A stretch of 64,000 bases of DNA from Parvibaculum sp. GTDB taxonomy: Bacteria > Pseudomonadota > Alphaproteobacteria > Parvibaculales > Parvibaculaceae. The stretch covers positions 3,524,307 to 3,588,306 of the forward strand of contig NZ_JAHBYN010000001.1 in the NCBI RefSeq assembly GCF_019635935.1, given 5' to 3'. Under the pieces are notes generated by a model. The model ran no database searches. It was not told the origin of the DNA and was given only the letters and a program-made list of their open reading frames with translations. Below, one piece after another: positions 1 through 8,921 of this stretch (position 1 is the stretch's first letter; every line of letters starts with the position of its first letter). The position numbers were made by a program, and so were the translations under genes.

Positions 1-605
1 CCGCCGAAATCGCCGGCCTCACCGGCAAGCCGCTGGTCGCCGTCGCGACCCATATCCACTACGACCATGTCGGTTCGCTGCACGAATTCGAGAACCGCTT
101 GATGCATCCTGCCGAAGCGCCGTTGATGGAGCACGACGCCGAATTCGCAGCGCTATCCGCCGCCGCCTTCCCTGAAGACATCCGCGAGGCGCTTGCCGGT
201 TATGGCCTCGGTCGCGACGAAGTGCTGATCGACGCGCTGCCGCATGAAGGCTACGACATCGCTTCCTACGGCATCGTGCCGACGCGCGCCACCGGACTGA
301 TCGGGGAGGGCGACGCCGTCGATCTCGGCGACCGTCGCTTTTCGGTCATGCATTTGCCCGGTCACTCGCCGGGCTCGGTTGGCTTGTGGGAAGAAAAAAC
401 GCAAACGCTCTTTTCGGGCGATGCGATCTATGACGGTCCGCTGCTCGATGAATTGCCGGGATCCGACATCGCCGCCTATGTGAAAACAATCCGCCGCCTG
501 CGCGACATGAGCCCCCGCATCGTTCATGGCGGCCACGATCCGAGCTTCGACGGCGCCCGCCTCGTCGAACTCTGCGACGACTATCTGGCGCGGCGCGGCG
601 ACTGA
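1..605 (+). CDS. MBL-fold metal-dependent hydrolase (5' end cut by window)
   Basis: The first full codon in frame is at position 3 and the gene runs in from outside the window. The metal-binding motif THIHYDHVG (HxHxDH) lies within the first 25 visible residues, before any internal start codon, so the real start is upstream of base 1. Further along, HLPGHSPGS supplies the next metal-ligand His, SGDAIYDG the bridging Asp region, and HGGHDPSF the last His. This is the standard metallo-beta-lactamase ligand order of glyoxalase II-like hydrolases. The substrate cannot be told from sequence. The 3' end overlaps the convergent NTPase gene by about 25 bp. Confidence 0.85.
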   Translation, partial: AEIAGLTGKPLVAVATHIHYDHVGSLHEFENRLMHPAEAPLMEHDAEFAALSAAAFPEDIREALAGYGLGRDEVLIDALPHEGYDIASYGIVPTRATGLIGEGDAVDLGDRRFSVMHLPGHSPGSVGLWEEKTQTLFSGDAIYDGPLLDELPGSDIAAYVKTIRRLRDMSPRIVHGGHDPSFDGARLVELCDDYLARRGD

Positions 606-1180
606 ACGTCGATCCGCGCCAGCACAAAGCTCACACGCGCCTCGACACAGTCCCTCGGCAACTCCACAAGCACGTACCCGGCCTCGCGATAGGTAATCCG
701 AATAGCGTCATGTGTCGCCACCGCCTCTGCGAAATCCTGTTTGCGCTCGGCGTCATTTTCGTAAATCTCGGCCCAGGGCGGCGCGATGAAAACCGTTCCG
801 TTGTAGCGGTAGCGCGCCACCGCTTCCTCGATATGAGGCGGTATTTCGGCGTCGATCAGCCGGCTGTAGCCGATGAGATCGGGCAGACCGCGGTCGAAAA
901 AGACAGGTTGCGCTGTGCCCATCTCCGCCTCGTAAGTGTCGATCGCATGCGCAAGCATCAGTGCGCGAAAGGCAAGGCGGTCGCCTGCATGAGTCGCGTT
1001 GCCGCCGGTCTGCGTCTGCTCGCGAATGATCCTGCGGCCCGCCTCTTCGACGCAACGAAAGCCGCGACCCGCCAGTGCTTCGATCAGCTTCGTCTTTCCC
1101 GCACCGGGACCGCCCGTAACGATGTGAAAATTTGGTTGTTCAATTTTCAGCTTTAGTCCCCCTGCGTGACGAAACGGCAA
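581..1180 (-). CDS. P-loop NTPase, AAA_28-like
   Basis: A predicted nucleotide-binding protein of about 199 aa. Walker A is GGPGAGKT near the N-terminus. A later segment, PVFFDRGLPDLIGY, resembles the Walker B/kinase-like region of the AAA_28 family, whose biochemical role is poorly known. The start is uncertain. The reading frame stays open upstream to 1363 but without a convincing ATG. I chose TTG at 1180. A non-standard CTG a few codons further in lies about 6 nt after an AGGGGGA ribosome-binding-like run and is an alternative. The gene converges on and slightly overlaps the upstream hydrolase. Confidence 0.7.
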   Translation of the reverse strand: MPFRHAGGLKLKIEQPNFHIVTGGPGAGKTKLIEALAGRGFRCVEEAGRRIIREQTQTGGNATHAGDRLAFRALMLAHAIDTYEAEMGTAQPVFFDRGLPDLIGYSRLIDAEIPPHIEEAVARYRYNGTVFIAPPWAEIYENDAERKQDFAEAVATHDAIRITYREAGYVLVELPRDCVEARVSFVLARIDVQSPRRAR

Positions 1181-1434
1181 GTCGCAACGGCGCAACCTTG
1201 CAGGCTGCACACGACATTGACGACGGCATGTTGATTGTGAAGCGGTGAATTCGGTCGAAGAGGATGGGAGATGCCATACGGCGCAACCCCGCTCCAGCGG
1301 AAGCCCCGGATTTTCCTGTCGGGCGTTCCCTCGCGGGGTTGCTTTTGGATGTGCTACTCGCACTCGCCCGCACTATAAAGCCGGGCTTATCTCCGTGCCT
1401 TCTGCCCGCGCGCTCAATTAGCGTCACGCTGGCG

Positions 1435-1533
1435 TCAGTGTTTATCCGCGCTTTTCCCTTGGCCTAAACGGTTTACCGACCGGTCACGCATGAGAACAGC
1501 GTCGGGTCTTGGCAGAGGATCGTGGTCGTCCAT
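1435..1533 (-). CDS. Putative 32-codon ORF, second of a tandem tiny-ORF pair
   Basis: ATG at 1533 opens a 32-codon frame beginning MDDHDPLPRPD and rich in D, R and K. It starts 3 nt after the stop of the 10-codon ORF at 1537-1569, an arrangement that would suit translational coupling. No family is recognised. It lies downstream of glnA, past the glnA terminator, on the same strand. It may equally be non-coding: a competing 36-codon frame (1484-1594) overlaps it. Confidence 0.25.
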   Translation of the reverse strand: MDDHDPLPRPDAVLMRDRSVNRLGQGKSADKH

Positions 1534-1536
1534 TCT

Positions 1537-1569
1537 TTACAGGGATTCTGCCTGCGTCGGTGGAGCCAT
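1537..1569 (-). CDS. Putative 10-codon leader ORF with strong RBS
   Basis: The frame encodes MAPPTQAESL and stops with TAA. A strong Shine-Dalgarno sequence, GAAGGAGG, sits 8 nt upstream of ATG 1569. A sigma-70-like promoter (TTGACC, 18 nt, TAGCAT) lies just upstream. The quality of the signals relative to the tiny coding capacity suggests a leader peptide or a regulatory RNA. This is inference only. Confidence 0.3.
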   Translation of the reverse strand: MAPPTQAESL

Positions 1570-1597
1570 CTTCAAAACCTCCTTCGTGAGACATAAA

Positions 1598-1627
1598 AAT
1601 GCTACGCCCCAATCCGCAAAAAGGTCA
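1598..1627 (-). promoter_or_regulatory. Sigma-70-like promoter before the tiny ORFs
   Basis: On the minus strand TTGACC is followed after 18 nt by TAGCAT, then a short AT-rich stretch. An ATG lies only about 4 nt beyond the -10 box and opens a 36-codon frame (1484-1594, MSHEGGFEDG...). The message could therefore be leaderless for that frame, or serve the 10-codon ORF with the strong RBS. Confidence 0.35.
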
Positions 1628-1731
1628 AGGGAAATAAGGGTCTCTGGCGCGATTCATTGAGTCAGGAAAGCTGACCGATTTGTCGAATCTAAAAATCGGT
1701 AGACGGATTACTCTGCGACGCTACAAACGAA

Positions 1732-1759
1732 AAAGGCCGGAGCTTTCGCTCCGGCCTTT
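1732..1759 (-). terminator. Rho-independent terminator of glnA
   Basis: A perfect 12-bp stem (AAAGGCCGGAGC against GCTCCGGCCTTT) with a TTTC loop. Read on the minus strand it ends in a T-rich tract. It lies 21 bp past the glnA stop codon. Confidence 0.85.
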
Positions 1760-1780
1760 CGTTCGCTCGAACCCGATGGG

Positions 1781-3187
1781 TCAGACCGAGTAGTACATGT
1801 CGTACTCGACCGGATGCGGGGTCATTTCGTAACGCATGCACTCTTCCCACTTCAGTTCCAGATAGGCGTCGATCTGTTCGTCGGAGAACACATTGCCCTT
1901 GGTCAGGAACTTGCGGTCGGAATCGACCGCCGTCAGCGCCTCGCGGAGCGAGCCGGAAACGGTCGGAATGTTCTTCAGTTCCGCCGGCGGCAGGTCGTAG
2001 AGGTTCTTGTCCATCGGCCCGCCCGGATCGATCTTGTTTTCGATGCCGTCGAGACCGGCCATCAGCATCGCCGCGAAGGCGAGATACGGGTTGGCCGTCG
2101 GATCGGGGAAACGGATTTCGATACGCTTCGACTTCGGCGACGTGCCGTGCGGGATGCGGCAGGAGGCCGAACGGTTGCGCGCCGAATAGGCGAGCAGCAC
2201 CGGCGCCTCATAGCCCGGTACCAGCCGCTTGTAGCTGTTGGTCGACGGGTTGGTGAAGGCGTTGAGCGCCTTGGCATGCTTCAGGATGCCACCGATATAC
2301 CAGAGGCATTCCTGGCTGAGGTCGGCATATTTGTTGCCGGCGAAGAGCGGCTTGCCATCCTTCCAGATCGACTGGTGGCAATGCATGCCCGAGCCGTTGT
2401 CGCCAAACACCGGCTTCGGCATGAACGTCGCCGTCTTGCCGAAGGCCTGCGCCACATTGTGGATCACATACTTGTAGATCTGCATGTGGTCGGCGGCGGT
2501 GGTGAGCGTCTGGAACTTGGTGCCGAGCTCGTGCTGCGCGGCGGCGACTTCATGGTGATGCTTTTCGATCTTGACGCCCATCTCTTCCATGACCGTCAGC
2601 ATTTCGCCGCGAAGATCCTGGCACGAGTCGATCGGATTAGCCGGGAAATAGCCGCCTTTGGTGCGCGGACGGTGGCCGAGATTGCCGGTCTCGTAGTGGG
2701 TGTCGGTATTGGTCGGCAGCTCGACCGAATCGACTTCGAAGCCGGTCTTGTAGGGCGAAGTCGAAAACTTGACGTCGTCGAAGATGAAGAATTCGGCTTC
2801 CGGTCCGAACACGATCGTATCGCCGATGCCGGTCGACTTGAGATAGGCCTCGGCCAGCTTCGCCGTGCCGCGCGGGTCGCGGCTGTAGGCCTCGCCGGTG
2901 GACGGTTCCATGATGTCGCAGAACACGGCCAGCGTCGTCTGAGCATAGAACGGGTCGATTGTCGCCGTTGCCGTATCGGGCAGCAGCACCATGTCGGACT
3001 CGTTGATCGCCTTCCAGCCGGCAATGGACGAACCGTCGAACATCGTGCCTTCGGCCCAGAAGTCGTCGTCGCAGAAGCCGATGTCGAATGTGACGTGCTG
3101 CATCTTGCCGCGCGGGTCGGTGAAGCGCAGGTCGATGTACTTGACGTCCTTTTCCTTGATGATCTGCTGAATAGGTTTGCCGGCCAT
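1781..3187 (-). CDS. glnA: Glutamine synthetase, type I
   Basis: ATP-dependent ligation of ammonia to glutamate in the cytoplasm; dodecameric enzyme. At 468 aa it has the normal GSI length. Visible signatures are the beta-grasp motif FDGSSIAGW, the ATP-site region [12 protein letters not shown], and the adenylylation loop DKNLYDLPP with Tyr397 as in the enteric enzyme, indicating GlnE-controlled GSI-beta. The RBS AGAGGATC precedes ATG 3187. It follows glnB on the same strand with a 132-bp gap, so it is probably co-transcribed from the nitrogen-regulated promoter ahead of glnB, with room for its own promoter in the gap. Confidence 0.98.
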   Translation of the reverse strand: MAGKPIQQIIKEKDVKYIDLRFTDPRGKMQHVTFDIGFCDDDFWAEGTMFDGSSIAGWKAINESDMVLLPDTATATIDPFYAQTTLAVFCDIMEPSTGEAYSRDPRGTAKLAEAYLKSTGIGDTIVFGPEAEFFIFDDVKFSTSPYKTGFEVDSVELPTNTDTHYETGNLGHRPRTKGGYFPANPIDSCQDLRGEMLTVMEEMGVKIEKHHHEVAAAQHELGTKFQTLTTAADHMQIYKYVIHNVAQAFGKTATFMPKPVFGDNGSGMHCHQSIWKDGKPLFAGNKYADLSQECLWYIGGILKHAKALNAFTNPSTNSYKRLVPGYEAPVLLAYSARNRSASCRIPHGTSPKSKRIEIRFPDPTANPYLAFAAMLMAGLDGIENKIDPGGPMDKNLYDLPPAELKNIPTVSGSLREALTAVDSDRKFLTKGNVFSDEQIDAYLELKWEECMRYEMTPHPVEYDMYYSV

Positions 3188-3319
3188 TTGATCCTCTTTT
3201 CCCTGTTGTCCTTTAGGGGTTCGTGCGTCGGGCGCGCGCCCTCTTGCGAAAATCGCGCGCGAGCCTTGCGGTCCGCGGCGCGTCTTGGTCGTCTGCTAGG
3301 TGTCGGTCAATTCGTCCCC

Positions 3320-3729
<410 letters not shown>

Positions 3730-3813
3730 ACCCGGCGAAAGTCGAAAAACATATATCTAGCAACATGTTATGCGTTTGACGACGCAGCGCTGCCCGGCTT
3801 TTGAGCATCTTGA

Positions 3814-3832
3814 TTGCACTTAAAATAGGCAA
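3814..3832 (-). promoter_or_regulatory. Possible NtrC-like operator
   Basis: TTGCACT-N5-TAGGCAA is an imperfect dyad. It resembles the NtrC consensus TTGCACC-N5-GGTGCAA in the left half and only at the outer four bases on the right. It sits about 85-100 bp upstream of the -24/-12 element, a usual enhancer distance. Confidence 0.35.
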
Positions 3833-3983
3833 TATGGACGAAAAACAGGCATTAGCTTAACCAAAGCTTGCCGCGCAGGGAAATTCGCTACCGCCCGCCG
3901 TTTTCTGCTGCGATTGACAGTCTGCTCGCGTCTCGCGACAAACACCCGCGACATTTCAGCGACGACCGGTCGGGGCAGGGCGG

Positions 3984-5159
3984 ATGAAGGCGGCAAACAG
4001 CGTTTTTTCGAGCCTGGGCACGACGATCTTCGCCACCATGTCGGCGCTGGCGGCGGAGCACGGCGCCATCAATCTCGGCCAGGGCTTCCCCGACGACGAA
4101 GGCCCCGACGACGTGCGCGCGGCCGCGGCGAAGGCGATCCTTGAGGGCCCCAACCAGTATCCGCCGATGATGGGCTTGCCGGCGCTGCGCCAGGCCGTTG
4201 CCGCCGCAAACAAACGCTTCTACGGCCTCGACATCGACTGGCAGTCCGAAGTCATGGTCACGTCCGGCGCCACCGAGGCGCTGGCTGACTGTCTGATCGG
4301 CCTCCTCAATCCCGGCGACGAGGCCATCGTGCTGGAGCCCGCCTATGACAGCTACAAGCCCGTCATCGAGGCGGCGGGTGCGAAGGCCGTTCCGGTCTCG
4401 CTCGAGCCGCCGCACTGGTCGCTGCCGCTGGAGAGCCTCGCGGCGGCCTTCTCCGCGAAGACCAAGCTGATCGTCCTCAACACGCCGATGAACCCGACCG
4501 GCAAGGTCTTCACCCGCGCCGAACTCGACGCCATCGCCGCCCTGCTGATCCGCCACGACGCCTATGCCGTCTGCGACGAGGTCTATGAGCACCTGGTCTT
4601 TTCGGGCCACCGTCACATTCCGCTGATGACGCTGCCCGGCATGCGCGAGCGTTGCTTGCGCATCGGCTCGGCCGGCAAGACCTTCTCGCTGACCGGCTGG
4701 AAGGTCGGCTACGTCACCGGCCCTGCCCACCTGCTTCAGACGGTCGCGAAGACCCACCAGTTCGTCACCTTCACGACGCCGCCGGCGCTGCAATCGGCGG
4801 TCGCCTTCGGTCTTGCGAAGGACGACGCCTACTTCGCCGGCCTCGCTGCTTCGCTGGAAGCCAAACGCGACCGGCTGGCGAAGGGGCTGGCCGAAGCCGG
4901 CCTCGATGTTCTGCCCACGGACGGAACTTATTTCATCTCCGCCGATTTCAGATCCCTCGGATTCAACGGAACCGACGACGAATTTTGCCGCGACATCACC
5001 ATGAAGGCGAAGGTCGGGGCGATTCCTCTTTCCGCCTTCTACGCCGACCCGGCCAAAGCCCCGCAACATCTCGCCCGCTTCTGCTTCTGCAAGCAGGACG
5101 CGATCCTGACCGAGGCCAGCGCGCGGCTGAAGGCTTATACCAAGGGGCAGGGCGCCTGA
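3984..5159 (+). CDS. Class I/II PLP-dependent aminotransferase
   Basis: A 391-aa fold-type I aminotransferase. It has NPTGK at about 170-174 and the PLP-binding SAGKTFSLTGWKVGY with Schiff-base Lys232. A C-terminal Arg in LARFCF should bind the substrate carboxylate. Overall it resembles the YbdL/kynurenine-aminotransferase-like group, which handles methionine and aromatic or related amino acids; DapC-like activity is another possibility. A GGGCAGGGCGG run precedes ATG 3984. It is transcribed away from glnB. Substrate specificity cannot be fixed from sequence. Confidence 0.9.
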   Translation: MKAANSVFSSLGTTIFATMSALAAEHGAINLGQGFPDDEGPDDVRAAAAKAILEGPNQYPPMMGLPALRQAVAAANKRFYGLDIDWQSEVMVTSGATEALADCLIGLLNPGDEAIVLEPAYDSYKPVIEAAGAKAVPVSLEPPHWSLPLESLAAAFSAKTKLIVLNTPMNPTGKVFTRAELDAIAALLIRHDAYAVCDEVYEHLVFSGHRHIPLMTLPGMRERCLRIGSAGKTFSLTGWKVGYVTGPAHLLQTVAKTHQFVTFTTPPALQSAVAFGLAKDDAYFAGLAASLEAKRDRLAKGLAEAGLDVLPTDGTYFISADFRSLGFNGTDDEFCRDITMKAKVGAIPLSAFYADPAKAPQHLARFCFCKQDAILTEASARLKAYTKGQGA

Positions 5160-5270
5160 CGCAGCGTCGCCGTGCCGCGCGCGGCGCGGCTGGACACGCC
5201 GCCGCCAGCAGCTATTCTGCCGCCAATCGTTAGTGGCACGAACTAAAAGAATTTAAAGGGAGCCCTCCGC

Positions 5271-6824
5271 ATGTCCGACAAACTCGACCCCCGCATGCCC
5301 GTGCTGGTCGGCTGCGGCCAGCTGGTCCAGAAGGAAAAGGATGTCGAGAAGGCACTCTCGCCGATGCATCTGATGGCGGACGCCGCCCGCGCCGCCGCTA
5401 CCGACACTGGATTGGGCGACAAGCTCTGGGCGGCGGTCGACAACGTCACGACGGTGCGCTTCATCACCGACAGCCCGGATTCGGGCAGGCTGCCGTTCGG
5501 CCGCTATCCCAATGCCGCGAAGACGCTCGCGAACATGCTGGGCGCCAACCCGGCGAAGACCTGTTATGGCCCGACCGGCGGCAACACGCCGCAAATGCTG
5601 GTCAACCACACCGCCGAGCTGATCGCGCAGGGCGATACCGATGTGGCGCTGGTTGCGGGTTCGGAATGCTTCGGCACGCTGATGCGCGCGCTGGGGCAGG
5701 GCAAGCAGCTTCCCTGGCACGACGAAAATCCCGGCGGCATCCGCATCGACATCGGCAACGAAAAAGCCGGCGTCACCGAAACCGAAAAGCGCCACAAGCT
5801 GCAATTCCCGGTCAACATCTATCCGATGTTCGAAAACGCGATCCGCGGCGCGAAGGGCCGCAGCGTGAAGGATCACCAGCTCGCCGTCGGCCGCCTGATG
5901 GCGCCCTTCACCGAAGTCGCGGCGAAACATCCGCAAGCCTGGTTCCCCGTCGCCCGCACGGCGGAGGAAATCGCGACGCCGACCGACGACAACCGCTATG
6001 TCGGCTTTCCCTACACGAAGTATATGAACGCCATCATGCAGGTCGATCAGGCTGCCGCCGTTGTGATGATGTCGGTCGAAAAGGCGCGCGAACTCGGCAT
6101 CCCGCAGTCGAAATGGGTCTTCCTGCATGGCTGCGCCGACGCCAACGACCTCTGGTATCCGACCGAGCGCGTCAATTTTCATTCCTCGCCCGCGATCCGC
6201 ATGATGGGCAGGAAGGCCTTCGCGATGTCGGGCTGGCAGATCGGCGAGATTGACTATTTCGATCTCTACTCATGCTTCCCGTCCGCCGTGCAGATCGGCC
6301 GCGACGAATTGGGGATCGCCGAAGACGATCCGCGCCCGCTCACCGTCACCGGCGGCCTGCCTTACTTCGGCGGCGCCGGCAACAACTACGTCATGCACTC
6401 GATCGCGACGATGATGGACAAGCTGCGCGCACAGCCCGGCACGAAGGGCCTCTGCACCTCAAACGGCTGGTACGTGACGAAGCACGGCCTCGGCCTCTAT
6501 TCGACAACGCCGCGCGAAGGCAAGTGGGAGCGCGAAAAGCCCGCGACCTATCAGGCGGAGATCGACGCCGAGAAACACCCGAAGGTCGAGGAAAAGCCGA
6601 ACGGCAAGGCGAAGATCGAGACCTACACCGTGGTCCATGGCCGTGGCGGCGCCGAATTTGCGATCCTCTTCGGCCGCATGGCCGACAGCGACGCGCGCTT
6701 CGTCGCCCACACGCCGAACGACCCGGCGACGCTTCAGGACATGCTGACCCGCGACCAGCTCGGCCGCTCCGGCACGGTTGTGTCCCCCGCCGACGGCAGC
6801 GTTAACATCTTCACGCCGGAGTGA
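5271..6824 (+). CDS. Thiolase-like protein (acetyl-CoA acetyltransferase family, TLP1/SCP2-like)
   Basis: At 517 aa it is longer than a classical thiolase (about 390 aa), with an extra C-terminal domain of roughly 100 residues as in thiolase-like type 1 proteins. The N-terminal half carries the thiolase fold signature around ALVAGSECFGT, and the C-terminal core has GGLPYFGGAGNNY. Where thiolases have the nucleophilic Cys in a CASG context, this protein reads GPTGGNTPQML, so the usual acylated cysteine is not evident. It may act in fatty-acyl or sterol-like CoA metabolism or bind CoA esters without classical thiolysis. RBS AGGGAG lies 8 nt from the ATG. Confidence 0.85.
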   Translation: MSDKLDPRMPVLVGCGQLVQKEKDVEKALSPMHLMADAARAAATDTGLGDKLWAAVDNVTTVRFITDSPDSGRLPFGRYPNAAKTLANMLGANPAKTCYGPTGGNTPQMLVNHTAELIAQGDTDVALVAGSECFGTLMRALGQGKQLPWHDENPGGIRIDIGNEKAGVTETEKRHKLQFPVNIYPMFENAIRGAKGRSVKDHQLAVGRLMAPFTEVAAKHPQAWFPVARTAEEIATPTDDNRYVGFPYTKYMNAIMQVDQAAAVVMMSVEKARELGIPQSKWVFLHGCADANDLWYPTERVNFHSSPAIRMMGRKAFAMSGWQIGEIDYFDLYSCFPSAVQIGRDELGIAEDDPRPLTVTGGLPYFGGAGNNYVMHSIATMMDKLRAQPGTKGLCTSNGWYVTKHGLGLYSTTPREGKWEREKPATYQAEIDAEKHPKVEEKPNGKAKIETYTVVHGRGGAEFAILFGRMADSDARFVAHTPNDPATLQDMLTRDQLGRSGTVVSPADGSVNIFTPE

Positions 6825-6833
6825 GCCGAAGCC

Positions 6834-7193
6834 TCACCACAACCACGTCTCGGGATCGGGCACGGGCTTGCCGTCCATCGCCAGCATGAAGCCCTTGATC
6901 AACCGGATCAACAGCCACACCAGCGTCGCCAGCAGGATCAGCACGCCGATAAGGATGAATGTCGTAATCCCGCCGATGACAGCGAACAGAATGCCGATCC
7001 AGAAGGTGCGGATCAGATAGGTGAGATGGGATGCCGCTGCAGCCGTCGCCTCGCCCCGTTTGAGATAAGCGACGACGACGCCCGCGATCGCGGTGATGCC
7101 GATGACGAAACCGATGAAGTAAAGAATATAGACGAGCTTGGCCGTGCCGAACTCGTCGCCGGGCCTCACGGCCGGCGTGGGCGCTTCGCTCAT
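6834..7193 (-). CDS. Small membrane protein, DUF4870-like
   Basis: 119 aa with a hydrophilic N-terminus and about three predicted membrane helices (roughly residues 20-45, 60-85 and 80-105). The layout (GTAKLVYILYF, a middle RTFW segment and a C-terminal RLIKGFMLAMDGKPVPDP) matches the DUF4870 family of unknown function. An excellent RBS, GAGGAGG, lies before ATG 7193. Convergent with the thiolase-like gene, with 9 bp between the stops. Confidence 0.8.
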   Translation of the reverse strand: MSEAPTPAVRPGDEFGTAKLVYILYFIGFVIGITAIAGVVVAYLKRGEATAAAASHLTYLIRTFWIGILFAVIGGITTFILIGVLILLATLVWLLIRLIKGFMLAMDGKPVPDPETWLW

Positions 7194-7329
7194 GGGATGC
7201 CTCCTCTGGTGAGTCGCGTCACGAAAAGGCTACCCCCTCATCCGCCCCCTGACCATTGGCTTTCCCTTGCCGGCGCCGCCACGGAGCGGTACTCCCACTG
7301 CATCGATATTGGACAGAAGGATGCCGCCC

Positions 7330-7911
7330 ATGCCCCTGATCTACATGATCCGCCACGGCGAAGCTGCCGCCGGCTGGGATGCCGACGCCGATCCGGGCCT
7401 GAGCGACAAGGGCCGCGCGCAATCCGAAGCGGTCGCCCGCGAAATCGAGACACGCGTTGGCCGCAGGCTGCCGATCCTCTCCTCGCCGCTGCGCCGCTGC
7501 CGTGAAACGAGCGAACCGCTGGCCGCAAGCTGGGCTGCCGCGCCCGCCATCGAGCCCCGCGTCGCCGAAATTCCGTCGCCGATTGAAGATGTCGCCGATC
7601 GCGGCCCCTGGCTGCGTCGCCTGATGGCCGGCACGTGGGAGGCCGCCGCGCTGCCGGAAAACACCGCCAACGGCAAACTCGATCTTCTGGCGTGGCGCCG
7701 CGCGGTTGTCGATGCGCTGACGGAGCGCACCGAAGACACGGTGATTTTCTCTCACTTCATTGCCATCAATGTTGCCGCTGGATGGGCCACCGGCGACAAC
7801 CGCCTCGTCGCCTTCCGCCCCGACAACTGCTCGGTCACGATCTTCGAAACCTCCGGCACCGCGATGAAGCTGATCGAGCAGGGAAGGGAAGGCGACACCA
7901 AAGTCAATTGA
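7330..7911 (+). CDS. Histidine phosphatase superfamily protein
   Basis: 193 aa. The N-terminal MIRHGEA motif supplies the phosphorylated His9. The distal acid/base His is in VIFSHFIAIN. This is the phosphoglycerate-mutase-like (branch 1) fold used by SixA, CobC and broad phosphatases. ATG 7330 was chosen over 7321 because the GAAGG at 7316-7320 then has a normal 9-nt spacing. Convergent with the LysR gene, with a 3-bp gap. The substrate is unknown. Confidence 0.85.
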   Translation: MPLIYMIRHGEAAAGWDADADPGLSDKGRAQSEAVAREIETRVGRRLPILSSPLRRCRETSEPLAASWAAAPAIEPRVAEIPSPIEDVADRGPWLRRLMAGTWEAAALPENTANGKLDLLAWRRAVVDALTERTEDTVIFSHFIAINVAAGWATGDNRLVAFRPDNCSVTIFETSGTAMKLIEQGREGDTKVN

Positions 7912-7914
7912 ACG

Positions 7915-8814
7915 TCAGCCGCGAAAGTCCGCTTTCAGAATTTCCAGCAGCTTTCGCGATGCGGCGCTGAGATAGCCGCCCTTGCGTGTGATCGCCGTCA
8001 CCGGGTTCGCCACCTTGAGGTCGTCTGCGCGAATGACCGCGAGCGAGCCCGCGGCGCGTTCCTCGGCGATGCTGCTTTCGGGCAAAAGTGCGATGCCGAA
8101 GCCTGCTTCCGCAAGACGTTTCTGCGCTGTCAGGCTGTCGATGGCGGTCCAGTCGATCGCCGCGACGCCGCGAATGCGGAATTCGGCGAAGATCGTCTGC
8201 GCCGAAGGCTCGCCGAAGCCCCGCGTCTGCGGAAGGGCGAGCCAGCGCTCGCCGCGAAGCTCGGTGAGTGCGCGCACCCGCTTGCCAGCGCGCGGATGCG
8301 ACGGCGCGCAGGCGATGACGAGCGGCTCGGGCCGCAACGCGAAACAGTCAAGGTGCGGCGCCGGATCGTCGAAATAGCGAAGCCCGATCGTCGCCGCGCC
8401 GCTGCGCACCAACTCGCTCACTTCGGCACTGGTCGCGGTCCGGACCGTGAGCCTGACGCCGGGCGCCTTCGACGCGAAACGTTTCAACACCCGTGTCAGG
8501 CCGGTGCTGGCCAGCGTGCCGACGGTCGCCAACGCGATGGGTCCGCCCGCGCCGGAGCGCAGGTCCGCCACGGCGTCACCTGCATCTTGCAGCGCCGCAA
8601 GCACGCGTTCGGCATAGGGCAGCAGCGCGCGGCCGGCCTGGCTCAACGTCACCCCGCCTGTCACCCGCTCGAACAGCGGTACCCCCAGTTCCTCTTCCAG
8701 CAGCGCGATGCGGCGGCTGATCGCCGGTTGTGAGCGATGCAACGCTTCCGCCGCAGGCGAAAAGCCGCCCGCCCGGTGAATGGTCACGAAGGTCTGCAGC
8801 GCGTCCGAGTCCAT
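7915..8814 (-). CDS. LysR-family transcriptional regulator
   Basis: 299 aa, the usual LTTR size. The N-terminal winged HTH covers about residues 1-60 (AAEALHRSQPAISRRIALLEEEL is the helix-turn-helix region), followed by a periplasmic-binding-protein-like effector domain. ATG 8814 is preceded by GGAGA. An upstream in-frame extension to 8967 lacks LysR character. It is divergent from the isocitrate-lyase/PEP-mutase-like gene with a 107-bp intergenic region containing a LysR-box-like dyad, so that gene is its probable target. The ligand is unknown. Confidence 0.9.
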   Translation of the reverse strand: MDSDALQTFVTIHRAGGFSPAAEALHRSQPAISRRIALLEEELGVPLFERVTGGVTLSQAGRALLPYAERVLAALQDAGDAVADLRSGAGGPIALATVGTLASTGLTRVLKRFASKAPGVRLTVRTATSAEVSELVRSGAATIGLRYFDDPAPHLDCFALRPEPLVIACAPSHPRAGKRVRALTELRGERWLALPQTRGFGEPSAQTIFAEFRIRGVAAIDWTAIDSLTAQKRLAEAGFGIALLPESSIAEERAAGSLAVIRADDLKVANPVTAITRKGGYLSAASRKLLEILKADFRG

Positions 8815-8845
8815 CGGGCCGTCTCCATGCAAAAAACAGATGTCG

Positions 8846-8862
8846 TTTATCAAAACTATAAA
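8846..8862. promoter_or_regulatory. LysR-box-like palindrome in divergent intergenic region
   Basis: TTTAT-N7-ATAAA, a perfect 5-bp dyad containing the T-N11-A core expected of LTTR operators. It lies midway between the divergent start codons at 8814 and 8922. Confidence 0.5.
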
Positions 8863-8921
8863 TTGGACGGATGGGCGAGCAAACCCCAATTTCCACCCAC
8901 CCGGACCGGAGGAAGATCGGC

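Noticed and set aside
1264..1467. 67-codon plus-strand ORF between the NTPase and glnA
   Set aside because: No RBS and no recognisable protein; it overlaps the open frame upstream of the NTPase start on the other strand and one of the tiny ORFs.
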